64,000 nucleotides of DNA from Niabella drilacis (GCF_900101395.1 NZ_FMZO01000003.1:392074-456073), one strand, 5' to 3'; shown: positions 52,455-63,297, counted from the first letter of the stretch. The notes: generated by a model not told the origin, from the letters alone. Numbers and translations are program-made.

Positions 52455-55037
52455 ATGGATGTGGTAAGCAACCAATCGGTTCAGCACTTCAAAAATGATG
52501 TAGGGATAAGATTTCAATTGTATAACAGTTTATTTACTTCTTTGCCCTTTCATAAAATTGAGAAGACGGGGATCTTATTATCACTGTTGTCCAGCATGTG
52601 CGAAGAAGGGTATGAAAAAGGTTCGAGTCCTGTGGAGATCATCGAAGATTTTTTTAGCCGGCATACTTCCTTTACCACGCGCAAAGAACGGCTGGATCTT
52701 ATGTTCCGCCTGGTGCAGTATGTAGAGCGCCAGGTAGTATTGTTTGACGCGCTGGAAGATGCCTCCTATAAAAAGATCAATGACTTTAGTGGTCCGGGCA
52801 CATTGAAGCAGCTGATGTCTGCAGTGGCCCAGAATAATAAGGAAGCGCAGTTTGATAAAGTGCTGGAAGATTTTTGTGTACGGCTGGTGCTAACAGCGCA
52901 TCCTACCCAATTTTACCCCGGCTCTGTGCTGGGAATCATCCGGGACCTGAGCAACGCATTGCTGAAGAATGATGCCAGCGAAATCAACGTCCTGCTGCAG
53001 CAGCTGGGAAAAACGCCCTTTTTTAAGAAGAACAAGCCGACCCCTTTCGATGAGGCCGTTAGTCTTATCTGGTATCTCGAAAATGTTTTTTACCCTGCGG
53101 CGGGCCGTATCCTTAGCGAGCTGAAGAACCAGTTCCCGGGGATTGCCACCAATAAACATTCGGTGATTAAGATGGGCTTCTGGCCGGGCGGTGACCGGGA
53201 TGGTAACCCCTTTGTAACCAAGGATACCACGCTGCAGGTAGCCGCAGCGCTGCGCGGCGCTATTTTAAAATGTTATTATTTTGATGTGCGCCGGTTGAAG
53301 CGCCGGTTAACTTTTCATGATGTGGAGGAGATCATGAGCGACCTGGAGCGCCGCTTATATGAAGAGGTCTTTATCCCGGGAAAGGGAAGCCAAATTACCG
53401 ACAAGGAAATTATATCCATACTGGAAGGTGTAAAGCAGATTGTGAACGAAAAGGCCAATGGCTTATTTGTATCCCGGATACAGGACCTGATCAGCAAGAT
53501 CGAGATCTTCGGGTTACACTTTGCGTCACTGGATATCCGGCAGGACAGCTCCGTGCACGAAAAAGTATTTTCACGGGTTGCCGCTTCGCAGGCAGGCATA
53601 TTACCGGCAGACTATGATACCCTGGAGGAAAAAGAGAAGGTGAAACTGCTGCTGAATCTTAAACCACTGAACGATGCATCCCTATTTGAAGATACAGTGG
53701 TAAAGGATACGGTTGAAGTAGTGAATGCTATTCGTTCTATACAGGAATCGAACGGGGAACTGGGTTGCAACCGGTATATTATCAGCCATGCCACCAGCGT
53801 GCTGAGCATTATTGAGGTCATTGGCCTGTTTAAACTAAACGGTATCGGTTGCGAGGAGATGAACGTGGATATTGTTCCGCTTTTTGAAACGATCGAGGAT
53901 CTGCAAAATGCAGGAGATGTAATGAAAACGCTCTACTCCCTTCCGGAATATAAGGCCTACCTGGATCGCCGCGGCAGAACACAAACCATTATGCTGGGCT
54001 TCTCGGATGGAACCAAGGATGGCGGTTACCTGATGGCCAACTGGAGCATCTACCGTGCCAAGGAAGAGCTGACGCGGATCACAAGGCAATATGGCTTTGA
54101 TGTGATCTTCTTTGACGGAAGGGGAGGCCCTCCTTCCCGTGGTGGCGGAAAAACACATAAGTTCTATGCATCTATGGGACGCAATATCTCCAACCGGGAA
54201 ATCCAGCTGACCATACAGGGCCAAACGGTCAGCGCCAATTTTGGTATTATTGACTCTGCGCAGTTCAACATCGAACAGTTAATTAATGCGGGTGTGTCGA
54301 GTTCGCTTTTTGCGGATCGTTATCCACCGTTAAACGGCAAGCAGGAGCAGCTGCTGCAGGAACTTTCTTCTTATGGTTTTGATGCCTATATAAAGCTGAA
54401 GAATCATCCGCAGCTGGCCAATTATCTTTATGAAATGAGCCCGCTGCGTTTTTACAGTGAAACCAATATCGGCAGCAGGCCGGCCAAAAGAGGGCAGCAA
54501 CAGGCTTCTATTTCACTGGGCGATCTCCGGGCGATCCCGTTCTCCGGCGCCTGGAGCCAGCTGAAGCAAAATGTACCGGGCTTTTTTGGCGTGGGCACTG
54601 CGTTAAAGCAGATGGAGTATATCGGGCGTTTTGAAGAACTGAAGCAATTATACAATGAATCGCTGTACTTTAAAACCCTGCTGGATAACTGCGAAATGGC
54701 GATGAGCAAATCCTATTTCCCGATAACGGCTTACATCGCAAAAGATGAGCAATTCGGTGCCATCTGGCAAATGATCTATGATGAGTTTGTTTTAACCAAA
54801 CAGTATATTTATAAATTAACGGGGCACGATACATTAATGGGTTCCTACCCGGTAGATAAATTGTCGATTCGCATGCGGGAACGGATCGTTATGCCGCTGG
54901 TAACGATTCAGCAGTATGCCTTGGTTCAGTTGCGTGAGGGCAATGATGATAAAGAAGATTCCCTGCAGGAGGTATTGGGAAAACTGGTAATGCGCTGCTC
55001 TTTCGGAATCATTAATGCCGGGCGGAATTCTGCTTAA
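52455..55037 (+). CDS. ppc: Phosphoenolpyruvate carboxylase
   Basis: This 860-residue enzyme carboxylates phosphoenolpyruvate to oxaloacetate with bicarbonate, refilling the citric acid cycle. It has the catalytic histidine in LTAHPTQ (near 149), FWPGGDRDGNPFVT (near 235), GFSDGTKDGGYL (near 515) and FFDGRGGPPSRGGG (near 555), where many homologues have GRGGSVGRGG. It ends with IINAGRNSA. Divergence at the glycine-rich loop is the form found in Bacteroidetes. Transcribed alone. Confidence 0.94.
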   Translation: MDVVSNQSVQHFKNDVGIRFQLYNSLFTSLPFHKIEKTGILLSLLSSMCEEGYEKGSSPVEIIEDFFSRHTSFTTRKERLDLMFRLVQYVERQVVLFDALEDASYKKINDFSGPGTLKQLMSAVAQNNKEAQFDKVLEDFCVRLVLTAHPTQFYPGSVLGIIRDLSNALLKNDASEINVLLQQLGKTPFFKKNKPTPFDEAVSLIWYLENVFYPAAGRILSELKNQFPGIATNKHSVIKMGFWPGGDRDGNPFVTKDTTLQVAAALRGAILKCYYFDVRRLKRRLTFHDVEEIMSDLERRLYEEVFIPGKGSQITDKEIISILEGVKQIVNEKANGLFVSRIQDLISKIEIFGLHFASLDIRQDSSVHEKVFSRVAASQAGILPADYDTLEEKEKVKLLLNLKPLNDASLFEDTVVKDTVEVVNAIRSIQESNGELGCNRYIISHATSVLSIIEVIGLFKLNGIGCEEMNVDIVPLFETIEDLQNAGDVMKTLYSLPEYKAYLDRRGRTQTIMLGFSDGTKDGGYLMANWSIYRAKEELTRITRQYGFDVIFFDGRGGPPSRGGGKTHKFYASMGRNISNREIQLTIQGQTVSANFGIIDSAQFNIEQLINAGVSSSLFADRYPPLNGKQEQLLQELSSYGFDAYIKLKNHPQLANYLYEMSPLRFYSETNIGSRPAKRGQQQASISLGDLRAIPFSGAWSQLKQNVPGFFGVGTALKQMEYIGRFEELKQLYNESLYFKTLLDNCEMAMSKSYFPITAYIAKDEQFGAIWQMIYDEFVLTKQYIYKLTGHDTLMGSYPVDKLSIRMRERIVMPLVTIQQYALVQLREGNDDKEDSLQEVLGKLVMRCSFGIINAGRNSA

Positions 55038-55178
55038 TACCCTTTGGGGAATGTAAAATATTCCCCAAAAGCTCCAAGGCGAAATAGTAAATGTAAAAGA
55101 GAAGGAGCTGCTATGGTGCTCCGGGAACCATGATCATAAAAAATGATCCGGTTTCTCTTTACAGGTATCGTTCCATAT

Positions 55179-57839
55179 TCAATATTTCTTATTCAGCAAG
55201 ATCGTATAGGTACCTGAGGGCAATGTATAGCTGCCGTCTTTATTTGGAGTGCCGGGCATCCGGTAGCCTTTACGGGGTTGCCAGGGTGCGGGTGTGAAAA
55301 AAGTTGCGGTACTGTTTGCCGGGATCCGGCAGGTATAACGGAGCTGATCTCCCTGCTTTTCCCATGATGAAAGAATGGGGCCTCTTGCGCTGTTGTAAGT
55401 GGCCTTAAATGCATTAAGCCCGGTTACAAAATTGGGCTTGAGAAGAATGTTGCTGAAGCCCGGCTGCTTTGGATCCGGGAAGATGCCGCCCAGGGCCTTA
55501 TAGAACCAGGCGCCGATATCTCCAAACATAATGTGGTTGAGCGAAGCATCATTCTTTGCATCCACTTTCCAGTTCTCATAAAGTGTTGTGGCTCCGTTTT
55601 CGATCCACCAGCCCCAGGAGGGGTAAGTGTTGCGGGCCGCCAGCTGGTAAGCCAGGTCGGCATAACCGTTCTCACTAAGCACATTCAGCACGGCTTTGGC
55701 GCCCAGGATACCCACATCGAGCTGAACACCGTCTTCCTGTACTTTTTTTGCCAGGTTGGCTACTACCCGGGCTTTCACAGCCTCGGGAACCACCCCCCAG
55801 TAAACCGGCGTACTTTGCTCTGTTTGTAAACCGCTTCCGTAGATGCCGGTTGCAGAGTTGAGGTATTTACCATTAATGGCATTTTTTATTTTTTCTGCCA
55901 GCGCCTGGTAGCGGGCGGCATCTTCTTTCCTGTTAAAAAGCGCTGCCGTTTTTGCCAGTATCGTTACATCTTTATAATAGTAAAGAGAGGATGTGAGCTC
56001 AACGGGGGATTGGGATTTTACCGGTACCCAGTCGCCCAACCCCCAGGTGGTAAGTCCACCGGGGTACAGCGCGGCAATATGGTTTACATAGCTTTTTATG
56101 TTTTCATAATTATCTGCCAGAGGTTTGCTATCGCCATAAAACTGGTACAGTGTCCAGGGAATAATGGCAATAGTACTCGTCCAGTCGGGCCCGTTGGCCC
56201 ACTGATAGCCCCAGCCGCTGGTAGGGATGATGGCAGGCAATACCCCGTTGGGTTGCTGTTCATCGCGGTGGTCGGCCAGCCATTTTTCATATACGGTAAT
56301 GCCATCAAAATTATAAAGCCCTGTTTCCAGTGCAATGACAGCATCCCCCGTCCAGCCGTTCTTTTCCCGCTGCGGGCAATCGGTCGGGTAACCAAAAAGG
56401 TTCGAAAGGTAGGCGTTGTTTGTAGCCTGCCAGATCTTGTTGATAAGGGGCGATCCGGTTTCGATAGTGCCGGCCTGCGGCACATCACTGTGCATGAACC
56501 AGGCCTGGAGGCTGGATTTACTAAGCGTTACCGGTTTGCTGCTGATGACCTCCACGTACTGGAATCCCTTATAGTTGAACCGGGGTTTAAAGGTCTCCGT
56601 TCCTTTCCCCTTCAGGATAAAAATATCGGTCTGAAAGGGATCGCTGTCATCCGTAGGCCGGTAGTGCACGTTGATATTGGAAAGGTCTGTATGGCCCGAG
56701 GTATGAACGCGCTCGGAGTGGATCAGCCGGATAACAGTTCCGGCGGTTCCGGAAACCCGGATCTCGCTGACACCGGAGATATTCCTGCCCAGGTTGAAGA
56801 CATAGTTGGTGTCATTGAATTTTTTCAGATCCACCGGGATTATCGTTTCAACATCCCGTATCGGGTACAGTGCCTGCGCAGCGATCAGTTGTGATGGTGC
56901 TGCGCGGTCGGTAGCTGTGGCCCACTTGGAATCATCAAAACCTGGCAGATCCCAGCCGGGTATTTCCAGCTGCGCATCATAGTGCTCTCCGGTGTAAATG
57001 CTGTTAAAGATGACCGGGCTCAGGGCTGTTCTCCAGCTCCTGTCGGTGTATATGGTTTCTTCAGAGCCATCTGTATAAGTGACCCGGAGGTCGAGGCAAA
57101 AGGCCGGACGGTTGCGCCAGGGTGCTTTGTCGAAATACCATACAGCTGTAGACTGGTGATTGTACCAGCCGTTGCCGAGCAGTACACCGATCACATTTTG
57201 CCCCTGCTGCAGTTGTTTGCTGACATCGTAAGTGGTATACAGGTTCCTGCGGTCGAAGCGGGTGTACATGGGGTCCAGCCGGTGGTTGCCGACTTTTGCA
57301 GCATTCAGCGAGAGCTCGTAGAGGCCCGCTGCAGCTATATAAACCCTTGCGGTTTTGACCGGCTTCTTCAACTGGAATGCCTTCCGGAAATAGGGGGCGG
57401 GCTTCCGCTGAATATCGCTGCCGTCGCTGATCCACCCTCCCTGCCAGTTGGTTTGCTGCATCATGCCGGTTTCAAAAAAAGCGGTAGGCGACAGGTCATA
57501 AGGGCGGTTATTTTTACCGGTAAGGAGCACTTTCCACGTGTATCTTGTAAAGGGCTGCAGGGGGCTGCCTTTATACGTGACCAGGTTATCCGCGGATGTA
57601 ATGATGCCCGAGTTCCATACCTCTCCGCCTGCATCCCGGGAAACAACGATCCGGTAACTGGTTTGTGCGGCGCCCGCCTGCGGATCATCAATGGCCCAGC
57701 TGAAGCGGGGTGTTTTATTGTCGATGCCCAGCGGGTTGATCAAATGTTCACACTGGAGGTTGATGACTTTTTGTGCGGGGAGCAACCGGGGCATCCCGGT
57801 TAAAACCAATAATAGCAGAACGGCCTGTTTGCAAATCAT
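55179..57839 (-). CDS. GH78 alpha-L-rhamnosidase
   Basis: About 886 residues. A signal peptide (VLLLLVLTGMPRLLPAQ) is followed by the N-terminal beta domains of bacterial rhamnosidases (LQCEHLINPLGIDNKTPRFSW, WISDGSDIQRKPAPYFRKAF) and the (alpha/alpha)6 barrel with DCPQREKNGWTGDA (near 490), which holds the catalytic acid. A C-terminal beta domain closes the protein. It removes terminal alpha-L-rhamnose from glycans in the periplasm or outside. The start is set at 57839; an ATG at 57881 would precede the signal. It is divergent from the GH106 gene across about 160 bp with TATTTTG-like elements on both strands. Confidence 0.9.
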   Translation of the reverse strand: MICKQAVLLLLVLTGMPRLLPAQKVINLQCEHLINPLGIDNKTPRFSWAIDDPQAGAAQTSYRIVVSRDAGGEVWNSGIITSADNLVTYKGSPLQPFTRYTWKVLLTGKNNRPYDLSPTAFFETGMMQQTNWQGGWISDGSDIQRKPAPYFRKAFQLKKPVKTARVYIAAAGLYELSLNAAKVGNHRLDPMYTRFDRRNLYTTYDVSKQLQQGQNVIGVLLGNGWYNHQSTAVWYFDKAPWRNRPAFCLDLRVTYTDGSEETIYTDRSWRTALSPVIFNSIYTGEHYDAQLEIPGWDLPGFDDSKWATATDRAAPSQLIAAQALYPIRDVETIIPVDLKKFNDTNYVFNLGRNISGVSEIRVSGTAGTVIRLIHSERVHTSGHTDLSNINVHYRPTDDSDPFQTDIFILKGKGTETFKPRFNYKGFQYVEVISSKPVTLSKSSLQAWFMHSDVPQAGTIETGSPLINKIWQATNNAYLSNLFGYPTDCPQREKNGWTGDAVIALETGLYNFDGITVYEKWLADHRDEQQPNGVLPAIIPTSGWGYQWANGPDWTSTIAIIPWTLYQFYGDSKPLADNYENIKSYVNHIAALYPGGLTTWGLGDWVPVKSQSPVELTSSLYYYKDVTILAKTAALFNRKEDAARYQALAEKIKNAINGKYLNSATGIYGSGLQTEQSTPVYWGVVPEAVKARVVANLAKKVQEDGVQLDVGILGAKAVLNVLSENGYADLAYQLAARNTYPSWGWWIENGATTLYENWKVDAKNDASLNHIMFGDIGAWFYKALGGIFPDPKQPGFSNILLKPNFVTGLNAFKATYNSARGPILSSWEKQGDQLRYTCRIPANSTATFFTPAPWQPRKGYRMPGTPNKDGSYTLPSGTYTILLNKKY

Positions 57840-58001
57840 ATGCGCAATATTATCAGGATAAAATAGCATTGTGTGCTGCAAAATAGCAGGAAAAGTTACA
57901 TAAAATTATTTTCAGGATAGTACAGGATGGTTCTGTTAAAAACCCGGCCTATATTTAATAGCGGCCTTGTTTAGCCCCATAACAGTAGTATATTTTGAAT
58001 A

Positions 58002-61000
58002 ATGCAGATGTTAATAAGAAGATTGCTTTTGAAAGTATGGATTATTGCGAACGCCATATCGGCAACCGCTCAGGTGGCTCCTGTTGTGCCGCGGTTACAG
58101 GAGTTGAACGGCCGCTTTGACGTCCATGACAGGAAGCTGTTTGAGAACCCGTCACAAGGTTATCACCCGGAGACCTGGTTTCATTTTATCGGAGGAAATA
58201 TTTCAAAGGAAGGGATCACTGCCGATCTTGAAGCGATTGCCAGGGCAGGCATTTCGGGTATCCAGCTTTTTCATGGCCAGTTTGGCGGGAAATGGCCGGG
58301 TGTGGGCCCGGAGATCATCTGCCTGAGCCCTGCCTGGGAAGATGCCTTAAACTTTACGGCTCAGGAGTGTAAGCGGTTAGGGCTCCGGTTTACCCTGCAA
58401 AACTGTCCCGGCTGGGCCATGGCCGGCGGTCCCTGGATCAGGCCGGAGAACGCCATGCGTCACCTGGTGTGGAAGCGCCAGGATATAGAGGGAGCAGGTG
58501 GAGGACCCGCAAATATCCGTTTGGTGAAACCGGATGCTGTTACTGAGTCCTGGCGCGATTACCGGGAGGTTGCCGTACTGGCGTTCCCGACTCCTAAGGA
58601 TGATACCGGAGAGCCGCTGGTACCGGTATCGGTAAGAGGCAATACCAATATATTATGGAATGATCTTTTTTCAGGAAAGGGAAATAAACCCGTTCAGCTG
58701 GCTCCCGCCCCTCCTTCCGATCCTTATAAGATAACGGTTGATTTTAGTACCAGCGTTACCATCCGCTCCATTACGCTCCCCAGCATCAATAGTTTCAATC
58801 ATGGCTGGTGCTATGAGCCCGGTGTAACCATCAGGGGGTATGCTCTTTCTGAAAATGGTCAGCAAAAAGAGATCCTGAACACGGTACTGCCCCAGAGCAA
58901 CTGGCAGGATCAATCGCCGGTAACCCTGGCCTGCAGGGAAACACAGGGCGTCAAAAAATACCGGTTTGAGATCGTGAACCGGCACGATATGCGGCTTGGG
59001 TTTATCAAATTGTTTTCAGCTGCCCGGAAAAATAACTGGGAATCGGAGGCGGGCTGGACCCTAAGGACGATCGAACGATCGGGGGATGCTTATACCCGCC
59101 CGCCGGATGCTTATGTAGACCCGGGCAAAATACTTGACCTCACTTCATTGATGGATAGCAACGGGTTGCTGAACTGGAAAGCACCCGCAGGCCGTTGGAC
59201 GATCCTGCGCATCGGGCATGTAAATACCGGCCGCAAGAACGGGCCGGCTCCACCCGCAGGTACCGGATGGGAGTGCAACAAATTATCGGTGAAGGGGGCG
59301 CAGGCGCATTTCCAGGGGTATATAGGCCGGCTGGCCGGTAATAGCGGGCCTGTAAACGGGTTGCTGAACGGGATGCTTTTAGACAGCTGGGAGTGTGAAA
59401 CGCAAACCTGGACAGAGGATATGGAGCCGGAATTTGAGCGGGTGGCTTCCTACCCCCTCCGCAAATGGCTCCCTGCTGTTTTTGGTTATGTAATCAAGGA
59501 TGAAGAGACCACATTCCGTTTTCTCAGGGATTGGAGGGCTACGATCAATGACCTTTTTACCCATCAGTTTTATGGTCAGATGTCGAAGCTGGCTAAGGCC
59601 CGTAATTTATCCATTACCTATGAAACAGCCGCGGGGGATGTGTTTCCCGCGGATATTATGGAATATTATAAATATGCAGATGTACCTATGTGCGAGTTCT
59701 GGCAGCCCTTTACCGATGGCTATGTGGGGTCGCTGAATTTTAAGCCGGTGAAGCCAACCGTTTCGGCAGCCCGGCTGTACGGGAAGCCCCGCGTTTCGGC
59801 GGAGGCGTTTACATCATTTGCACTTACCTGGAACGAGCAATGGCAGATGCTGAAAGAAGTGGCCAATGTGAATATGATTGAAGGGGTTACCCACCTGGTA
59901 TTTCATACCTATACCCATAATCCGCAAACAAACTTTCGGCAGCCCGGCACATCTTTTGGCGCAGGCATTGGCACCCCGTTTTTGAGGGGACAAACCTGGT
60001 GGAAGGAGATGCCTGCATTTACGGAATATTTTGCCCGCTGCAATTATTTACTAGAGCGGGGTAAACCGGTATCGGATGTACTTTGGTATCTTGGAGATGA
60101 GATCGATCACAAACCGGATCAGAATGCACCGTTCCCCGAAGGGTTTAAATATGACTATTGCAATACGGATGTTTTATGGAACCGGCTAACTGTAAAGGAT
60201 GGTTGTATTACAACCCCCGAAGGTATCCGCTACCGGGTCTTATGGCTCCCGGCCAGCATCCGGATGCTGCCGAAAACGGCAGAAAAGATCGCCGCGTTAA
60301 TAAGGGCGGGGGCCACAGTGGTTGGTGATGCGCCCTCCGGGATCGCAACACTTAGCGGCGGCAGTGTTGCGCAGGAGCAGTTCAATACCATTGTAAACGC
60401 TATCTGGAGCAGAGAGGCTAAACGGGGTGTTCGTAAAATCGGGAAAGGACAAATTGTTTCGGGTATGAGCCTTTCAGATGCACTCAAACAGCTGCAGATG
60501 ACACCCGGCGTACTGGGCGGGCCGGTTCAATGGGTACACCGCAGTGCAGAAGATGCCGACTGGTATTTTGTTTGTGCACCCAGGGGAGGAACGTTTGCGG
60601 GTACGCTAAGCTTCCGGAATACGGGCTCTGTTGAGTTTTGGGATCCTGTTTCGGGCGGGGTGTTGCCGCTGGCTGCAAAAAAGGAAGGCGGCCGGACCGT
60701 TCTTACATTGGACCTGCCCGAAGCAGGTGCGGGTTTTGTTGTTTTTCATCATAAGGCGGCTGTAAAGGAAAATAAACTCCCGGTACCCCGGCAATACCCG
60801 GTATCGGTTACATTTACAAAACCCTGGACCATTCATTTTCCTGAAGGCTGGGGCGCGCCGGCCGCTGTTGAAGTGCAGGAGCTGAAACCCTGGAAGGAAC
60901 TGAATCTTTCCAATGAAGGGAAAACCTTTTCGGGCACCGCGGTTTACACAACAGCTTTCCGGGTGGATACCGTTGAGCGGAATGCGAAATATACCCTGGA

Positions 61001-61280
61001 CCTGGGCCAGGTGAACATGATCGCTTCGGTATCTTTAAACGGAGTACGGTTTCATACCCTGTGGACCACACCCTACAAGCTGGATATAACAAAGGCCATC
61101 CGCCCGGGAGTCAATACATTGAACGTGGAAGTAACCAGCACCTGGTTTAACCGCCTGGTATATGATGCCGGTTTGCCGGAGGACCAGAGAAAAACGTGGA
61201 CGATCAACGGCCCTTCTGCAACGGCGGCATTAACAAACAGCGGACTGTCAGGACCCGTTCGCATTCAAATAGAAAAATAA
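58002..61280 (+). CDS. GH106 family alpha-L-rhamnosidase
   Basis: This 1092-residue protein has a signal peptide (ending ATAQ, near residue 24), the GH106 start NPSQGYHPETWFHFIGGNISKEGI, and GLRFTLQNCPGWAMAGGPWI. The barrel region has GMLLDSWECETQTWTEDME and ITYETAAGDVFPADIMEYYKYADVPMCEFW. A C-terminal beta-sandwich carries a jelly-roll-like ending (VEVTSTWFNRLVYDAGL). GH106 enzymes cleave alpha-L-rhamnose from rhamnogalacturonan-type and other glycans. It is 5 bp upstream of GH127, likely co-transcribed. Confidence 0.88.
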   Translation: MQMLIRRLLLKVWIIANAISATAQVAPVVPRLQELNGRFDVHDRKLFENPSQGYHPETWFHFIGGNISKEGITADLEAIARAGISGIQLFHGQFGGKWPGVGPEIICLSPAWEDALNFTAQECKRLGLRFTLQNCPGWAMAGGPWIRPENAMRHLVWKRQDIEGAGGGPANIRLVKPDAVTESWRDYREVAVLAFPTPKDDTGEPLVPVSVRGNTNILWNDLFSGKGNKPVQLAPAPPSDPYKITVDFSTSVTIRSITLPSINSFNHGWCYEPGVTIRGYALSENGQQKEILNTVLPQSNWQDQSPVTLACRETQGVKKYRFEIVNRHDMRLGFIKLFSAARKNNWESEAGWTLRTIERSGDAYTRPPDAYVDPGKILDLTSLMDSNGLLNWKAPAGRWTILRIGHVNTGRKNGPAPPAGTGWECNKLSVKGAQAHFQGYIGRLAGNSGPVNGLLNGMLLDSWECETQTWTEDMEPEFERVASYPLRKWLPAVFGYVIKDEETTFRFLRDWRATINDLFTHQFYGQMSKLAKARNLSITYETAAGDVFPADIMEYYKYADVPMCEFWQPFTDGYVGSLNFKPVKPTVSAARLYGKPRVSAEAFTSFALTWNEQWQMLKEVANVNMIEGVTHLVFHTYTHNPQTNFRQPGTSFGAGIGTPFLRGQTWWKEMPAFTEYFARCNYLLERGKPVSDVLWYLGDEIDHKPDQNAPFPEGFKYDYCNTDVLWNRLTVKDGCITTPEGIRYRVLWLPASIRMLPKTAEKIAALIRAGATVVGDAPSGIATLSGGSVAQEQFNTIVNAIWSREAKRGVRKIGKGQIVSGMSLSDALKQLQMTPGVLGGPVQWVHRSAEDADWYFVCAPRGGTFAGTLSFRNTGSVEFWDPVSGGVLPLAAKKEGGRTVLTLDLPEAGAGFVVFHHKAAVKENKLPVPRQYPVSVTFTKPWTIHFPEGWGAPAAVEVQELKPWKELNLSNEGKTFSGTAVYTTAFRVDTVERNAKYTLDLGQVNMIASVSLNGVRFHTLWTTPYKLDITKAIRPGVNTLNVEVTSTWFNRLVYDAGLPEDQRKTWTINGPSATAALTNSGLSGPVRIQIEK

Positions 61281-61285
61281 AACGG

Positions 61286-63217
61286 ATGAGTAAAAAAGAA
61301 CCGACCCGGCTGCACCCGCTTTCAAGAAGGGCATTTGTAAAACAAACCGGTATTGCCGCGGCTGCCGGCCTGCTGGCACCCTCCCTGTTTGCCCAACAGG
61401 CCGCTGGCGCCGGCACCTATCTTATTGCCAACCGGCTGGAAACAGCAGGACCTGCTGTCCTGAGCGGGTATATTGGCAGCAGGCTGGAGCAGTGCTTTCA
61501 GGCAGACATCCTTACAAAAAATTTTGATCATCTTATTGAACCATTCCGGCGCAGAACAGAAACTCATCTATGGCAGTCGGAGTTTTGGGGAAAATGCATG
61601 ATGGCGTCCCTGTTGGCCTATCAATACAAACCCGATCCGCAGTTAAAGGCTAAAATAGATGCTGCTGTAACCGGTCTTATCGCCACCCAAACGCCGGATG
61701 GGTATATCGGAAATTACAGCGCACAAAGCAGGTTAAAGCAATGGGATATCTGGGGAATGAAATATTGCCTGCTGGGTCTGCTGGAATATTATGACCTCAC
61801 AAATGATAAAAAAAGCCTGGATGCAGCGGTAAAGTTGTGCGATTACCTGATCGGGGAAATCAACAGGCAGGGCGGTACAATCGTTGATAAAGGAAATTAC
61901 AGGGGTATGGCGGCGTCTTCTGTATTATTACCGCTGGTGCGGTTAAGCGTGGCAACGGGTAATAAAAAGTACCTCGATTTTGCAGAGGCCATTGTAAAGC
62001 AGTGGGAAACGCCCGGAGGTCCGCAGCTCATCAGCAAGGCGGCTGTAAATGTAAGCGAACGCTTTCCCCGGCCCAAAGAGTGGTACAGCCCCGAGCAGGG
62101 CCAAAAGGCCTATGAAATGATGTCTTGCTATGAGGGCCTTCTGGCATTGTATCGTTTAACGGGCAAGGAGGCGTATAAACAGGCCGTGTTGGATGTTTTT
62201 AAGAATATACAGGATACGGAGATCAATATTGCAGGTTCCGGGGCCTCGGCAGAGATGTGGTTTGGTGGTAAGGAACGGCAAACCACCCCGGTATATCACT
62301 ACCAGGAGACCTGCGTGACCGTAACCTGGATGCAGCTTTGCCTGGCTTTGTTAAAACTGACCGGTGAAGCAAAATATGCTCATGCCATCGAAACCACTTA
62401 TTATAATGCTTTGATGGCTGCATTAAAAAGCGACGGCTCCACATGGGCAAAGTATACCCCGCTGAACGGCGGACGGCTGCCCGGCAGCGGCCAGTGCGGC
62501 ATGGACTTGAACTGCTGCAGCGCCAATGGCCCCAGGGGCCTGTTTGCCATGCCCGGTCTTGTAGCAATGCACGGCAGGGAGGGCATTGCTGTTAATTTTT
62601 TTATTGAAGGATCAACGGAAACAACGACTCCGCAAGGAAAGCGGATCAGACTGGTACAAACCACCGACTACCCTGCATCAGGCAATATCCTGATCCGGCT
62701 TGAGATGAGTGCCTCCGAGGATATGACATTGCTGGTACGCATACCGGAATGGAGCAGACAAACGGTGCTGCAGGTAAATGAGGCAGCCCACCCGGACGTA
62801 ACGCCGGGTGCTTATGTGAAGCTGAAAAGAAAATGGAATACCGGCGATACGATCCGTCTGGAGCTGGATATGCGTGGCCGAGTAAAAGTGATGGGGGACC
62901 GGCACCGGTATTTTGCATTGCTTTCCGGCCCGCTGGTATTGTCGCGGGATACCCGTTTTACCGGCACCAACCTGGGTATGGTGATCTCTCCTCTGAAGGG
63001 AGAGGAATCCTATATTGAGTTAAAAAAAAGCAGGGCAGCTGCCCGTGATAGCTGGCTGCAGTTTGAAGCAAAATTTCAGGCCGAGAATTATAAGGAGCAA
63101 ACAGACCCGCCGGTTTGGGCCAGCTTTTGCGACTATGCTTCTGCCGGTAATGGTGCAGAGGCCTCTACGTTTCAGACATGGATGCCGCTCATTTTTAATG
63201 CGGCCAAAATGGAGTGA
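61286..63217 (+). CDS. GH127 family beta-L-arabinofuranosidase (DUF1680), Tat-exported
   Basis: This 643-residue protein has a twin-arginine signal (SRRAFVKQTGIAAAAGLLA). The zinc-thiolate active site of GH127 is present: Glu341 and Cys343 in QETCVTV and Cys410-Cys411 in NCCSANGPRG, matching Glu338, Cys340, Cys417 and Cys418 of the characterised HypBA1. It would remove beta-L-arabinofuranose. The Tat signal fits an enzyme that must fold with its metal before export. The start is chosen at 61286 by the signal; it follows GH106 by 5 bp. Confidence 0.86.
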   Translation: MSKKEPTRLHPLSRRAFVKQTGIAAAAGLLAPSLFAQQAAGAGTYLIANRLETAGPAVLSGYIGSRLEQCFQADILTKNFDHLIEPFRRRTETHLWQSEFWGKCMMASLLAYQYKPDPQLKAKIDAAVTGLIATQTPDGYIGNYSAQSRLKQWDIWGMKYCLLGLLEYYDLTNDKKSLDAAVKLCDYLIGEINRQGGTIVDKGNYRGMAASSVLLPLVRLSVATGNKKYLDFAEAIVKQWETPGGPQLISKAAVNVSERFPRPKEWYSPEQGQKAYEMMSCYEGLLALYRLTGKEAYKQAVLDVFKNIQDTEINIAGSGASAEMWFGGKERQTTPVYHYQETCVTVTWMQLCLALLKLTGEAKYAHAIETTYYNALMAALKSDGSTWAKYTPLNGGRLPGSGQCGMDLNCCSANGPRGLFAMPGLVAMHGREGIAVNFFIEGSTETTTPQGKRIRLVQTTDYPASGNILIRLEMSASEDMTLLVRIPEWSRQTVLQVNEAAHPDVTPGAYVKLKRKWNTGDTIRLELDMRGRVKVMGDRHRYFALLSGPLVLSRDTRFTGTNLGMVISPLKGEESYIELKKSRAAARDSWLQFEAKFQAENYKEQTDPPVWASFCDYASAGNGAEASTFQTWMPLIFNAAKME

Positions 63218-63297
63218 CGGCTGTATTGATGCAGGTGTGCATCCGGTACCGGGTTGCTGCTGTTTAGCCATTCTTGCTGCAACGGGTTTATTTCTTC

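Noticed and set aside
56010-56894. Long plus-strand frame of 294 codons opposite the GH78 gene
   Set aside because: GC-rich antisense shadow of a clear rhamnosidase; composition and motifs support only the minus strand.
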